Shown piece after piece: positions 1 to 8,027 of a stretch of DNA of 64,000 nucleotides; positions within the stretch are counted from its first letter, which is position 1, and each line of letters opens with the position of its first letter. The translations under genes and the position numbers were made by a program. The DNA is taken from the NCBI GenBank assembly GCA_965267435.1, contig OZ253960.1, positions 4,898,001 to 4,962,000 on the forward strand, given 5' to 3'. This DNA comes from JAWPMT01 sp965267435 (lineage in GTDB: Bacteria > Bacteroidota > Bacteroidia > Cytophagales > Cyclobacteriaceae). The notes below the pieces were generated by a model, which made no database searches, was not told the DNA's origin, and saw only the letters and a list, made by a program, of their open reading frames with translations.

Positions 1-28
1 GGAGGCTTTTGGGAAACTCTTCTAAGCG

Positions 29-1696
29 CTAGAACTTCGGCTTTTTGCTGCGCGTCCACTTGGGAGCCAGTCCTTTGAAACTAAACTTAGGTTTCTTGCT
101 TTTTTGAGGTTTGGGTCCCTTGCTGTATTGCGGCATAGGACCAGAACTTGTTCCTGTTAGTGGCTTTGGCTGCTTTTGTTTTTTGATGATCGTATAAGGG
201 CCGTCAGTGCCTTTGGACTTGATAGTCTGTCCCAGGAATGAACTTGATTTGGGACCAGCCTCCTTTTGGATGCCGCTTGCCGACTGCGCCTGGGACTTCA
301 CATATCCGCCAGAGGATCCTCCCAAACCGCTTGGGCCTGTGGGTACGGAGTACTTGCGTCCTCGAGACTTAAATACAAAATTGAGACCTGCCCGAAAATC
401 TACTCCTCGCATATCGGCCACAGAATACCCCTTATATCCAATGAGGAGGTCGGAGGCGATGTAGAACCGAAAGGCCGAAACCTTTGCGGCCAATCCCGCG
501 CCCAGATTGACAAATTGTTGATCCAACTTCGTCACGTTTCCTGACACGATCAGGAAATCCGCTATGCTGTACCGGCCTCCAACGCCAAAAGAGAAGCGTG
601 GTTCGCCTTGTACGATCCGAGTACCGACCGTAGAAACTACTTCTATTCCGGGATAGGCGTTCCATGTAATGCTACCGTAGACGGTGGGGTTCATTACTGT
701 CGTGTAGGGGTCCTTGTTATTGTCATGGATCTGGAATTGGTCCAGGAAATCAGCGATGGAGTCCTGCAGTTCGATGAGGTTGATCCCAAAGAGATCGGCG
801 CCGATATAACGGAATGTAGTATCCGTCAGCTCGTAATGGGTCACATTCTCTTTCCACTTGATATATCCAAGATCGTTGACACCCAGTGCAAACTTGTACA
901 TGCCGTTGATCGCGTACTCAAAGCCGAAGTCCGCCCCGAAACCCATGTTGCTATTGGCGATCAGATGTGACCCCAAATCACCGTGATCATTTTCTCCCGT
1001 AATAATGTCAAAGCCTGACGTCCGGAATTCGGCGTTTTGCAGGTTGAGGTTAAGTTGATAATTCTCGTTTTCGGTGAGAGCAGAACCCTTCAGATTCCAG
1101 GGGAGGCTACCGTTGAAGAATCCCTGGTAGTACTTGAGTCGAGCGCCTACACGAATGCCGGACCGCGGCTCCAGATAGGCAAGGCCCAATCCATATTCCC
1201 GAAAGTGGGTAGCATTGCCTGCCAGTCGACCGACCTTGATATCTTCTTCCAGTCGCGTGCCATTTCCCTCCCATGCGTATTCAACCGCTTCTTTGGTGAA
1301 CAAAAAGTCGGCGTCGACCCGCTCGTTGACGAAAGCACTGATCACCGCGCGGTTGGGTAGGCGGTAACCGAAGTGAAAGAGGTTTACTTTATTGTGAGCA
1401 TACACTCCGTTCTGTCTTGTGAGCTTCTCGAGGGCGTTGCTAATGTTGATGTAGGTGTTTTCTCCGGTATTGTCGAAAATGTCGTTGAAACTCACCTTAC
1501 TACTTCCATGGATATGTACACCCGACATGACCGGTAGACCAAGGAATATGTCCCCCTCGTCTGGCATGTAGGAGGCATTGAAGTCGGTACTTTGGTAGAC
1601 GACATTCCCCAGGTGATAGAGTGAAAGCCCATCCTGGCCACGCACTATCAAAGTGAGTAGCATCAAGGTGATCAATATGTGCAGACGGAGTTTCAA
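29..1696 (-). CDS. DUF5723-type outer-membrane protein with basic tail
   Basis: A 555-residue protein with a signal peptide (residues 1-20, hydrophobic and ending VRG-Q). Residues 30-445 alternate short amphipathic strands ending in aromatic residues, as in the Bacteroidota DUF5723 beta-barrel family. The N-terminal pattern of LSLYHLGNVVYQSTDFN followed by FLGLPVMSGVHIHGSS is typical of that family. From about residue 446 the sequence turns into a low-complexity tail of about 110 residues rich in Lys, Pro, Ser and Gly, ending in two SKKPKF-like repeats, which is unusual for a barrel. Its ATG overlaps the stop of the upstream lipoprotein gene by 4 bases, so the two are translationally coupled. 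Function is unknown; a surface or envelope structural role is inferred. Confidence 0.8.
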   Translation of the reverse strand: MKLRLHILITLMLLTLIVRGQDGLSLYHLGNVVYQSTDFNASYMPDEGDIFLGLPVMSGVHIHGSSKVSFNDIFDNTGENTYINISNALEKLTRQNGVYAHNKVNLFHFGYRLPNRAVISAFVNERVDADFLFTKEAVEYAWEGNGTRLEEDIKVGRLAGNATHFREYGLGLAYLEPRSGIRVGARLKYYQGFFNGSLPWNLKGSALTENENYQLNLNLQNAEFRTSGFDIITGENDHGDLGSHLIANSNMGFGADFGFEYAINGMYKFALGVNDLGYIKWKENVTHYELTDTTFRYIGADLFGINLIELQDSIADFLDQFQIHDNNKDPYTTVMNPTVYGSITWNAYPGIEVVSTVGTRIVQGEPRFSFGVGGRYSIADFLIVSGNVTKLDQQFVNLGAGLAAKVSAFRFYIASDLLIGYKGYSVADMRGVDFRAGLNFVFKSRGRKYSVPTGPSGLGGSSGGYVKSQAQSASGIQKEAGPKSSSFLGQTIKSKGTDGPYTIIKKQKQPKPLTGTSSGPMPQYSKGPKPQKSKKPKFSFKGLAPKWTRSKKPKF

Positions 1697-3288
1697 AACT
1701 TGATGGGCAGATTGGATTTGATGAGGACTGACGCCTTCACTTCCATGACATACTGGTTGAAAAGGTCCACGTAGATCTCTTGGGAGTTGGATGTCTCCGG
1801 GCTATTGAATGTCATAATGAGGTCCACACGATCACCTTGCTTGAAAGCCTCTATACCTTCTCTGTCCAGGGGCATATTGGAAATATTGACCTCTCCCTCA
1901 CTTACGAGTCCATCCCTGGTGAGGAATGGTGTGGCCAGGAACAGCTGCTCAGGAACAGTATACAGCAAATCGGCTCCATCGTAGATCTCTATACCCAAGG
2001 TGGCGTTAAGAGGTAGCTCATTTTCCGTGACGAATCGGAGGACAACGGAGTCTGCCCCGGGTTCTTTCAATGCCGGATACGGATAGGGGACGACAAACTC
2101 CACGTCTTCCAACTGCACGGTGAATGGCATGCGAACCTCTACGGTCGATCGAAGGGAAGATGTACCTGTAAAGAAGTTGCGTCCACTTGCCGCAGGGCTG
2201 TTCAGTTGAGCATCAAATGCAAGTCCCAATGTACTAGGCCCAAAAGCAAAAAACTCCCGAATGTCAGAATTGCCGGTATTGATCTGGAAGGAAGTGGTCA
2301 GGGAATCTCCGAGTTGCTGTTCTGTTGGTGCCGCGACGGGTACATTCGATTCAGTGATTGGACCTCCTAGCTGTACCGTCAAAGGTGTGCCATCTTCGGC
2401 GATGGCGGAACCAAATATAGAACCCAGCTGAAAACCCATCGGGACACCATATGAATTGTCAACGGTGATATCCATTGTGGGCTCCCCGAACCGAACACCA
2501 GATCCGAATTGTTCGAAGAACGGCATTGCTGATTCTTTTCTCCCCACTTCCACAACCTTGGTACCAAAGTCCCCGAAGGCAGCAGTGAACGACTGATCTT
2601 CGAAAAGGACTTCAAGATTGATCACGTCTGTATTTGTTATCTCTTGCCCGGGCGCTAATACGATATTGCCTGATATGGATGCCTGGAATAAATTGAAGTT
2701 GGTACCGCGCTCTAGCGTCGTGCTGTGATTGGCCAGCTGTCGGGAGTGAAGGGTCGTTCCACTACTCACGCTACCGTTAAACGTCACCTGCTCTTCCTGA
2801 TTCAGATCCCTGGTATTCTCTAGTGTGAATTGGTACTGAAAAGTACTCGGCAGTGTCGATGAAATATTGAAAGAAACTACTCCTGCTGAATGCACAAGAG
2901 AGTCTAGTTGTTCTCCGCCGTCAGTGGGGAAAGTGAATGTATAGGACTCATCGATGGCGATGACGGTCGTGGATGCGACCGGCGGAGTAGTAGGTAGTGA
3001 GATGAGTGCAGTATTGCGATTGTCGGAGATCAGAACGAGATCGTCGCTGGCGGTGAAGATCACCGTATCTCTGAAGACCATGGTGAATAAAGAATCCGAC
3101 TCCTCAAGGTTGATCGTACTGTCGGTCACATCCTCAATGATGTCCCGGAACGCATAGGTCAGCTCGCCCAATGGAAAGGCAACGACACCCTGATACCTCT
3201 CCAATTCTGGATCATTGATCTCCAGATCGTTGAAGTTGCATTGGGCGAATCCTAGAAGGATGCCGCAGAAGAACACAAATCTTTTCAT
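1693..3288 (-). CDS. Large hypothetical lipoprotein
   Basis: A 531-residue protein starting with a lipoprotein signal peptide; the lipobox FAQC places the modified Cys at residue 17. The rest is beta-rich, with many Thr/Ser/Val stretches and repeated sandwich-like segments. No enzymatic motif is visible. It sits just downstream of the deaminase gene (7 bases) and overlaps the DUF5723 gene by 4 bases, so the two envelope proteins are probably made together. A periplasmic or outer-membrane-anchored partner of the barrel is a reasonable inference, but I do not recognise the family. Confidence 0.75.
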   Translation of the reverse strand: MKRFVFFCGILLGFAQCNFNDLEINDPELERYQGVVAFPLGELTYAFRDIIEDVTDSTINLEESDSLFTMVFRDTVIFTASDDLVLISDNRNTALISLPTTPPVASTTVIAIDESYTFTFPTDGGEQLDSLVHSAGVVSFNISSTLPSTFQYQFTLENTRDLNQEEQVTFNGSVSSGTTLHSRQLANHSTTLERGTNFNLFQASISGNIVLAPGQEITNTDVINLEVLFEDQSFTAAFGDFGTKVVEVGRKESAMPFFEQFGSGVRFGEPTMDITVDNSYGVPMGFQLGSIFGSAIAEDGTPLTVQLGGPITESNVPVAAPTEQQLGDSLTTSFQINTGNSDIREFFAFGPSTLGLAFDAQLNSPAASGRNFFTGTSSLRSTVEVRMPFTVQLEDVEFVVPYPYPALKEPGADSVVLRFVTENELPLNATLGIEIYDGADLLYTVPEQLFLATPFLTRDGLVSEGEVNISNMPLDREGIEAFKQGDRVDLIMTFNSPETSNSQEIYVDLFNQYVMEVKASVLIKSNLPIKF

Positions 3289-3295
3289 ACTACAC

Positions 3296-4204
3296 CTAGG
3301 TGTTTTTGATCACATTACCAAACCGGGCGTTGAAACCTTCAATCCCCTGCAAACCACCTGTATGAATTACAATTAATCGGGTTCCTCTCTGAAATGACCC
3401 CTTGGCAATCTCTTCAAAAACGCCAAAAAACATCTTTCCAGTATAAATGGGATCGATCAAAAACCCGAAACTCCGTCTAAAAATATTAATAAACCCTATC
3501 AAATCCTGATCAAACCGGCCATAACCACCAAAATGGTATTCAGTGAGAATTTCGTAGTTGTGAAACGGAACATGTAGTTCCTGACATAGGGCGTCTACCT
3601 CCGAAAGTACAAAACGGCCCTTTAAGCTGGAAATCCCAATTACCTGTTTGGCTCCCTGTAGACCCTGCACTATGCCTACGAGTGTTCCACCGGTGCCAGT
3701 GGGTGTGACGATGACATCAAAGTCCTGGGTGATTTCATCGACGAGTTCAGCTACCCCCTTCACTGCCAGATGGTTAGTCCCTCCTTCAGGGAGGATGTAG
3801 ACGTCCCCTTCATCATGATTGTGGTGCTGCTTTTTTAGTTCTCTGTAGTCCTCCCTTGAGACAAATCGCAGCGACATCCCTTGAGATGCGGCAAACTTTA
3901 GGGTGGCATTGCTGTCGGCATTGAGCTCATCACCACGAACGACGCCGACGGCCTCAAATCCGTAGAGCTTCGCCGCCGCCGCTACTGCTGCGAGGTGATT
4001 TGAGAAGGCCCCGCCATAGGTAAAAAGGGTGTTTTTACCCATTTCTTCGGCGCGCAAGAGGTTGTACTTCAACTTGCGCCATTTGTTGCCCATGATCTGG
4101 GGGTGTATCAGGTCGTCACGCTTTACCCAAACTTCTACTCCTTTGTCACGAAACAGCTCGTGGTCGATGCGAATGATTGGGCTGGGTGTTTGAGGTTTCT
4201 CCAC
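3296..4204 (-). CDS. PLP-dependent ACC deaminase / D-cysteine desulfhydrase family enzyme
   Basis: A 302-residue fold-type II PLP enzyme. The lysine expected to hold PLP lies in GNKWRKLKYNLL (K41), TYGGAFSNHL follows at about residues 62-71, and the phosphate-binding loop TPTGTGGTLVG lies mid-protein. This matches the ACC deaminase/D-cysteine desulfhydrase family, in which most members act on D-cysteine or related D-amino acids and only a few on 1-aminocyclopropane-1-carboxylate. Substrate cannot be assigned from the sequence. The start is 29 bases from the divergent pseudouridine synthase start. It leads a leftward run with the lipoprotein and DUF5723 genes, though a functional link to them is not evident. 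Confidence 0.85.
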   Translation of the reverse strand: MEKPQTPSPIIRIDHELFRDKGVEVWVKRDDLIHPQIMGNKWRKLKYNLLRAEEMGKNTLFTYGGAFSNHLAAVAAAAKLYGFEAVGVVRGDELNADSNATLKFAASQGMSLRFVSREDYRELKKQHHNHDEGDVYILPEGGTNHLAVKGVAELVDEITQDFDVIVTPTGTGGTLVGIVQGLQGAKQVIGISSLKGRFVLSEVDALCQELHVPFHNYEILTEYHFGGYGRFDQDLIGFINIFRRSFGFLIDPIYTGKMFFGVFEEIAKGSFQRGTRLIVIHTGGLQGIEGFNARFGNVIKNT

Positions 4205-4233
4205 GGGAGAAATATATTTCTTTTCTTTGGAGG

Positions 4234-5250
4234 ATGACCGAGGAAAACGAGGAGGAACTGTACGAGCTCGTAGAAATCATTGTAGACCCAAAGCAGACAC
4301 TGCTCAGGATAGACAAATTTCTGATGGATCGATTGGCCAATGTCTCCCGGTCCAAAATCCAGGATGGCATAAAAGGAGGGCTGGTCAAGGTGAATGGCGA
4401 GGTGGTGAAGCCCAACTACAAGGTCCGCCGTGAGGATGTCATCACTGTCTACCTGACGGAACCACCGAGGGATACGGAAGTGGTTCCTGAGGATATCCCC
4501 TTGAATATCGTACATGAAGATGATGACCTGCTAATCGTCAATAAGGCAGCCGGTATGGTCGTGCACCCTGCCTATCAAAATTGGAGTGGCACCCTGGTCA
4601 ACGCTTTGGCGTGGCACTTCAAACAGCTCCCCGAGATGCCCGGAAACGAAGGCCGTCCGGGCCTTGTACATAGAATCGATAAGGATACCTCTGGCTTGCT
4701 CGTGATCGCGAAGAGCGAAAAGGCGATGACGAGCCTTGCCAAACAATTCTTTGATCACTCCATCGAACGTACTTATCACGCCCTGGTGTGGGGTGTACCG
4801 GCTGAGCCTAAAGGGACCATCGATGTAAATCTTGGCAGGAGTCTCAAAGACCGACGGGTGACGGCGGCATTTCCGAAAGGAGACTTTGGGCAGCGTGCAG
4901 TGACGCACTACGAGGTTCTGGAGGATCTGCACTATGTGTCGCTCATCAGGTGCAACCTGGAAACCGGGCGAACCCATCAGATACGGGCGCATATGAAATA
5001 CCTGGGGCATCCACTATTCAATGATACCACCTATGGGGGTGACCAGATCTTGAAGGGCACCATCTTCACCAAGTACAAGCAGTTTGTGCAAAACTGCTTC
5101 AAGCTCTTACCGCGACAGGCCCTGCATGCCAAGACCCTGGGTTTTATTCATCCAGCCACGAAGAAGTTCGTGCAATTTGACTCTGAGTTACCGGAGGATT
5201 TCTCAGCCACACTGACCAAGTGGCGGAACTACACACAACTCTCGAACTAG
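4234..5250 (+). CDS. RluD-type pseudouridine synthase (RluA family)
   Basis: An RNA uridine isomerase of about 338 residues. An N-terminal S4 RNA-binding domain (about residues 22-85, IDKFLMDRLANVSRSKIQ onward) precedes the catalytic domain, whose signature HRIDKDTSGLLV puts the nucleophilic Asp at residue 149. Later blocks LETGRTHQIRAHMKYLGHP and the C-terminal ALHAKTLGFIHP are also RluC/RluD-like. The family modifies 23S rRNA, and RluD is the likeliest match by length and S4 domain. I chose the ATG at 4234 (MTEENEEE) because the longer frame back to 4177 runs into the divergent deaminase gene and adds a non-family N-terminus. GGAGG directly abuts the ATG, an unusually close spacing. Confidence 0.9.
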   Translation: MTEENEEELYELVEIIVDPKQTLLRIDKFLMDRLANVSRSKIQDGIKGGLVKVNGEVVKPNYKVRREDVITVYLTEPPRDTEVVPEDIPLNIVHEDDDLLIVNKAAGMVVHPAYQNWSGTLVNALAWHFKQLPEMPGNEGRPGLVHRIDKDTSGLLVIAKSEKAMTSLAKQFFDHSIERTYHALVWGVPAEPKGTIDVNLGRSLKDRRVTAAFPKGDFGQRAVTHYEVLEDLHYVSLIRCNLETGRTHQIRAHMKYLGHPLFNDTTYGGDQILKGTIFTKYKQFVQNCFKLLPRQALHAKTLGFIHPATKKFVQFDSELPEDFSATLTKWRNYTQLSN

Positions 5251-5281
5251 GTCGTGGGACGCAAAAACGGGCAAATGACGC

Positions 5282-5761
5282 TCAAAGCCCCTTATTCTTG
5301 AGGCTAAAACCGGCTGGAGCCTTGAGTTCACCGAAGTCGTACATGTTGATGTAAATGGAGACGGTGTCCTTCGACCCTTCCCACGTAACGCGATAATGGT
5401 CTAGAAGCCCCTCTCCCATATATCCGTTCTCTGTTTTGAAAGGACAGCAGCTCTCAAACCGAAAGTAGGAGATGCGCTCCCCACGCGGTCCAGCCAAAGC
5501 GTTGAGGTACCTACGTTCATTCAATGGTCCTTCTGAGTCTTTGTCACCACCGACCATCACAGGATTGTTTTCGGTCCGGGCATACTTTGGGTCCTTGGAG
5601 ATTTTCGTAACAACAAACGTGTCATGGTCGAAAAGCTCTGCCCTTTTGCCAGTGGCTGAATTCGAGGTAGCGCTCTTGTTTCCCGCGCACGACACAAGGA
5701 TCAGAAGCATGAACACGATACTTACTTTGTAGGTTATTGCAAATGGGTTTTTGAAGATCAT
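5282..5761 (-). CDS. Hypothetical lipoprotein
   Basis: A protein of about 159 residues with a lipoprotein signal: MIFKNPF start, hydrophobic core IVFMLLILVS, then C-A-G. The mature part has SCCPFKTENGYMGEGLLDHY and RVTWEGSKDTVSIYINMYD, suggesting a small beta-rich periplasmic domain with a vicinal Cys pair. The longer frame starting at 5851 would read through the end of the GH3 gene, so the ATG at 5761, four bases after the GH3 stop, is preferred. It is the last gene of the recJ-lptB-GH3 run. The family is not named here and its function is unknown. Confidence 0.7.
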   Translation of the reverse strand: MIFKNPFAITYKVSIVFMLLILVSCAGNKSATSNSATGKRAELFDHDTFVVTKISKDPKYARTENNPVMVGGDKDSEGPLNERRYLNALAGPRGERISYFRFESCCPFKTENGYMGEGLLDHYRVTWEGSKDTVSIYINMYDFGELKAPAGFSLKNKGL

Positions 5762-5765
5762 GCTT

Positions 5766-7292
5766 TTAATGAGTCTGAGAATGCATTTCGAGAATACTCT
5801 CCAGGTAGTTGCGGTCATTGGATAGTCGTGGGACTTTGTTTTGGCCACCAAGCTTATTGCGGCTCTTCATCCAGTCGTGGAATGTGCCTTGTGGTACCCG
5901 ATGGATGACAGGAGGCTCCAAAGCGAGGTCTTTGTGCCGTTTGGCATCATAGTCGGAATTGATCTCTCGTAGCTTCTCGTCCAGGATGGCAGTGAACCTG
6001 GAGACGTCGTCGGGGTCGTCCTTGAATTCGATGATCCATTCATGTCCTCCTTTCTGGCCGGCATCTAAGTATCTAGGTGCGGCCGTAAAGTTTTCGATCG
6101 TGGAGTTGGTCTTTTTGCAAGCCTCTGCGATAGCGACTTCGGCGTTTTCTATGATCAGTTCCTCGCCAAAGGCATTGATAAAGTGCTTCGTACGTCCTGA
6201 AATACGGAAGCGGTGGGGATCCTTTGATGTGAACCGGATCGTGTCACCGATTTTGTAGCGCCATAGGCCGGCGTTTGTTGTGATGACCACGGCGTAGTTT
6301 TTGCCCAGCTCCACTTCCGAGAGACCGATCACTTTCGGATTGTCACTATCAAATTCCTCCATGGGGATGAATTCGTAATAAACCCCGTAGTCGAGCATCA
6401 GGAGCATGTCGTTAGAATCGTTTTGATCCTGAATACCGAAGAATCCCTCCGAGGCATTGTACGTTTCCATGTAGCGCATCCCCGCGGATGGGATCTTCTG
6501 CTTGAAAAGGTCCCGGTACGGCGTAAAAGATACCGCCCCATGGAAGAACACCTCCAGGTTGGGCCAGACATAGGTCATGTCCGGTACTCCTTTCATTTCC
6601 AATATTCTTTCCAGGAGCACGAAGGTCCAGGTGGGAACACCTGAGATGGAGGTGACATTTTCTGTCGCTGTGGTCTCCGCCATCTTGTTGATCTTCGATT
6701 CCCATTCATCCATTAGGGCAATGTCCATGCTTGGGGTTCTTACGAACTGTGCCCAAAGCGGCAAGTTCTTCAATATCACCGCGGACACATCTCCATATCT
6801 GGATCGACCATGCTTATCGAGTTGGTTGATCTGCTGGCTGCCGCCAATGACCAGGCTCTTTCCCGTGAACATCCTCGAGTCTGGAAAATTATTCACGTAA
6901 ATGGAAAGCATGTCCTTGCCACCCTTCATGTGGCAGTCTTCCAATGCTTCGTCAGAGACGGGGATGAACTTGCTTCTGTCGTTGGTGGTGCCGCTGCTCT
7001 TTGCGAACCAATGAATGTCCGTTGGCCAGAGGACATTTTGCTCGCCCTTCATCAACCGGTCGATATAGGGGAATAGTTCTTCGTACGAGACGATGGGAAC
7101 ACGCTCTTGAAAGTCCTTCAACCCCTTAATAGAATGGAACTTGTATTTTCTTCCATACTCAGTATGGGCAGCCTTTTTGACAAGGCCATCCAGCAGCTCG
7201 TGCTGCACATCGTGAGGATACTTTATGAAAAGCTCTATCTGATGGATGCGCTTTTTCATGACCCACGTCAATATGGAATTGAGTAGCTCCAC
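5766..7292 (-). CDS. GH3 auxin-responsive-promoter-like family acyl-adenylate enzyme
   Basis: A 508-residue member of the GH3 family of ANL-type adenylating enzymes. Visible marks are the ATP-binding segment WFAKSSGTTNDRSKFIPVS near residue 95, YNASEGFFGIQD, and GLWRYKIGDTIRFTS about two-thirds through, followed by the small C-terminal domain (SGRTKHFINAFGEELI). In plants GH3 enzymes conjugate amino acids to jasmonate or auxin. Bacterial members are common in Bacteroidota, and their substrates are to my knowledge not established. It lies three bases after lptB in the recJ-lptB-GH3-lipoprotein run, which hints at an envelope or acyl-lipid role, but this is inference only. Confidence 0.85.
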   Translation of the reverse strand: MELLNSILTWVMKKRIHQIELFIKYPHDVQHELLDGLVKKAAHTEYGRKYKFHSIKGLKDFQERVPIVSYEELFPYIDRLMKGEQNVLWPTDIHWFAKSSGTTNDRSKFIPVSDEALEDCHMKGGKDMLSIYVNNFPDSRMFTGKSLVIGGSQQINQLDKHGRSRYGDVSAVILKNLPLWAQFVRTPSMDIALMDEWESKINKMAETTATENVTSISGVPTWTFVLLERILEMKGVPDMTYVWPNLEVFFHGAVSFTPYRDLFKQKIPSAGMRYMETYNASEGFFGIQDQNDSNDMLLMLDYGVYYEFIPMEEFDSDNPKVIGLSEVELGKNYAVVITTNAGLWRYKIGDTIRFTSKDPHRFRISGRTKHFINAFGEELIIENAEVAIAEACKKTNSTIENFTAAPRYLDAGQKGGHEWIIEFKDDPDDVSRFTAILDEKLREINSDYDAKRHKDLALEPPVIHRVPQGTFHDWMKSRNKLGGQNKVPRLSNDRNYLESILEMHSQTH

Positions 7293-7295
7293 GGG

Positions 7296-8027
7296 TCAAA
7301 TCTTTCTTTTCAGTTCGAAATGCTTTCCGAGGTAGACCTTCCGCACTTGCTCGTCGGCGGCAAGCTCTTCGGCGGTACCGGCCTTCAGTAGCCTGCCTTC
7401 GAACATCAGGTAAGCACGATCGGTGATCGAAAGCGTCTCGTTCACATTGTGATCGGTGATCAATATCCCTATGTTCTTATTTTTCAGCTGTGCTACGATG
7501 GACTGGATCTCTTCCACGGCGATAGGGTCAACACCTGCGAAGGGCTCATCCAAGAGCACGAAGTTGGGATCGGCGGCGAGTGCGCGGGCGATTTCTGTCC
7601 TGCGACGTTCGCCACCGCTGAGCACCATCCCCATGTTCTTTCGGACGTGCGTCAGGCTAAACTCCTCCAAGAGCTCCTCGGCTCGCCGCTTCTGTTCAGC
7701 CTTGGGCATTTTGCGCATTTCCAGGACCGCCAGCAGATTGTCTTCCACGGACAGTTTGCGGAAGACGGAGGCTTCCTGTGCCAGGTACCCTATTCCCCGC
7801 TTGGCGCGCTGGTACATAGGCAGGCTAGTGATGTCCTCGTCATCCAGGTAGATGTGGCCATCATTGGGCTTGATCAACCCTACAATCATATAAAAGGAAG
7901 TGGTTTTGCCGGCACCGTTGGGGCCGAGGAGCCCTACGATCTCACCTTGCTCCACCTCCACGGAGATGTGATTGACAACAGTACGCTTCTTATACTTCTT
8001 TACCAGGTTATCCGCTACTAACTTCAT
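7296..8027 (-). CDS. lptB: LPS export ABC transporter ATP-binding protein LptB
   Basis: A 243-residue ABC ATPase. Walker A is GPNGAGKTT (35-43), the Q-loop follows in GYLAQEASVFRKLSVEDN, the signature is LSGGERRRTEIARAL, and Walker B is FVLLDEPFAGVDP, followed by the switch His in ITDHNVNETL. The YLAQEASVFRKL and GERRR variants and the C-terminal VYLGKHF are specific marks of LptB, which powers LPS extraction from the inner membrane with LptFG. The start ATG overlaps the recJ stop by 4 bases. The other lpt genes are not in this window. Confidence 0.95.
   Translation of the reverse strand: MKLVADNLVKKYKKRTVVNHISVEVEQGEIVGLLGPNGAGKTTSFYMIVGLIKPNDGHIYLDDEDITSLPMYQRAKRGIGYLAQEASVFRKLSVEDNLLAVLEMRKMPKAEQKRRAEELLEEFSLTHVRKNMGMVLSGGERRRTEIARALAADPNFVLLDEPFAGVDPIAVEEIQSIVAQLKNKNIGILITDHNVNETLSITDRAYLMFEGRLLKAGTAEELAADEQVRKVYLGKHFELKRKI

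Noticed and set aside
7449..8021. 190-residue plus-strand frame opposite lptB
   Set aside because: It is the antisense shadow of lptB, whose motifs are complete.
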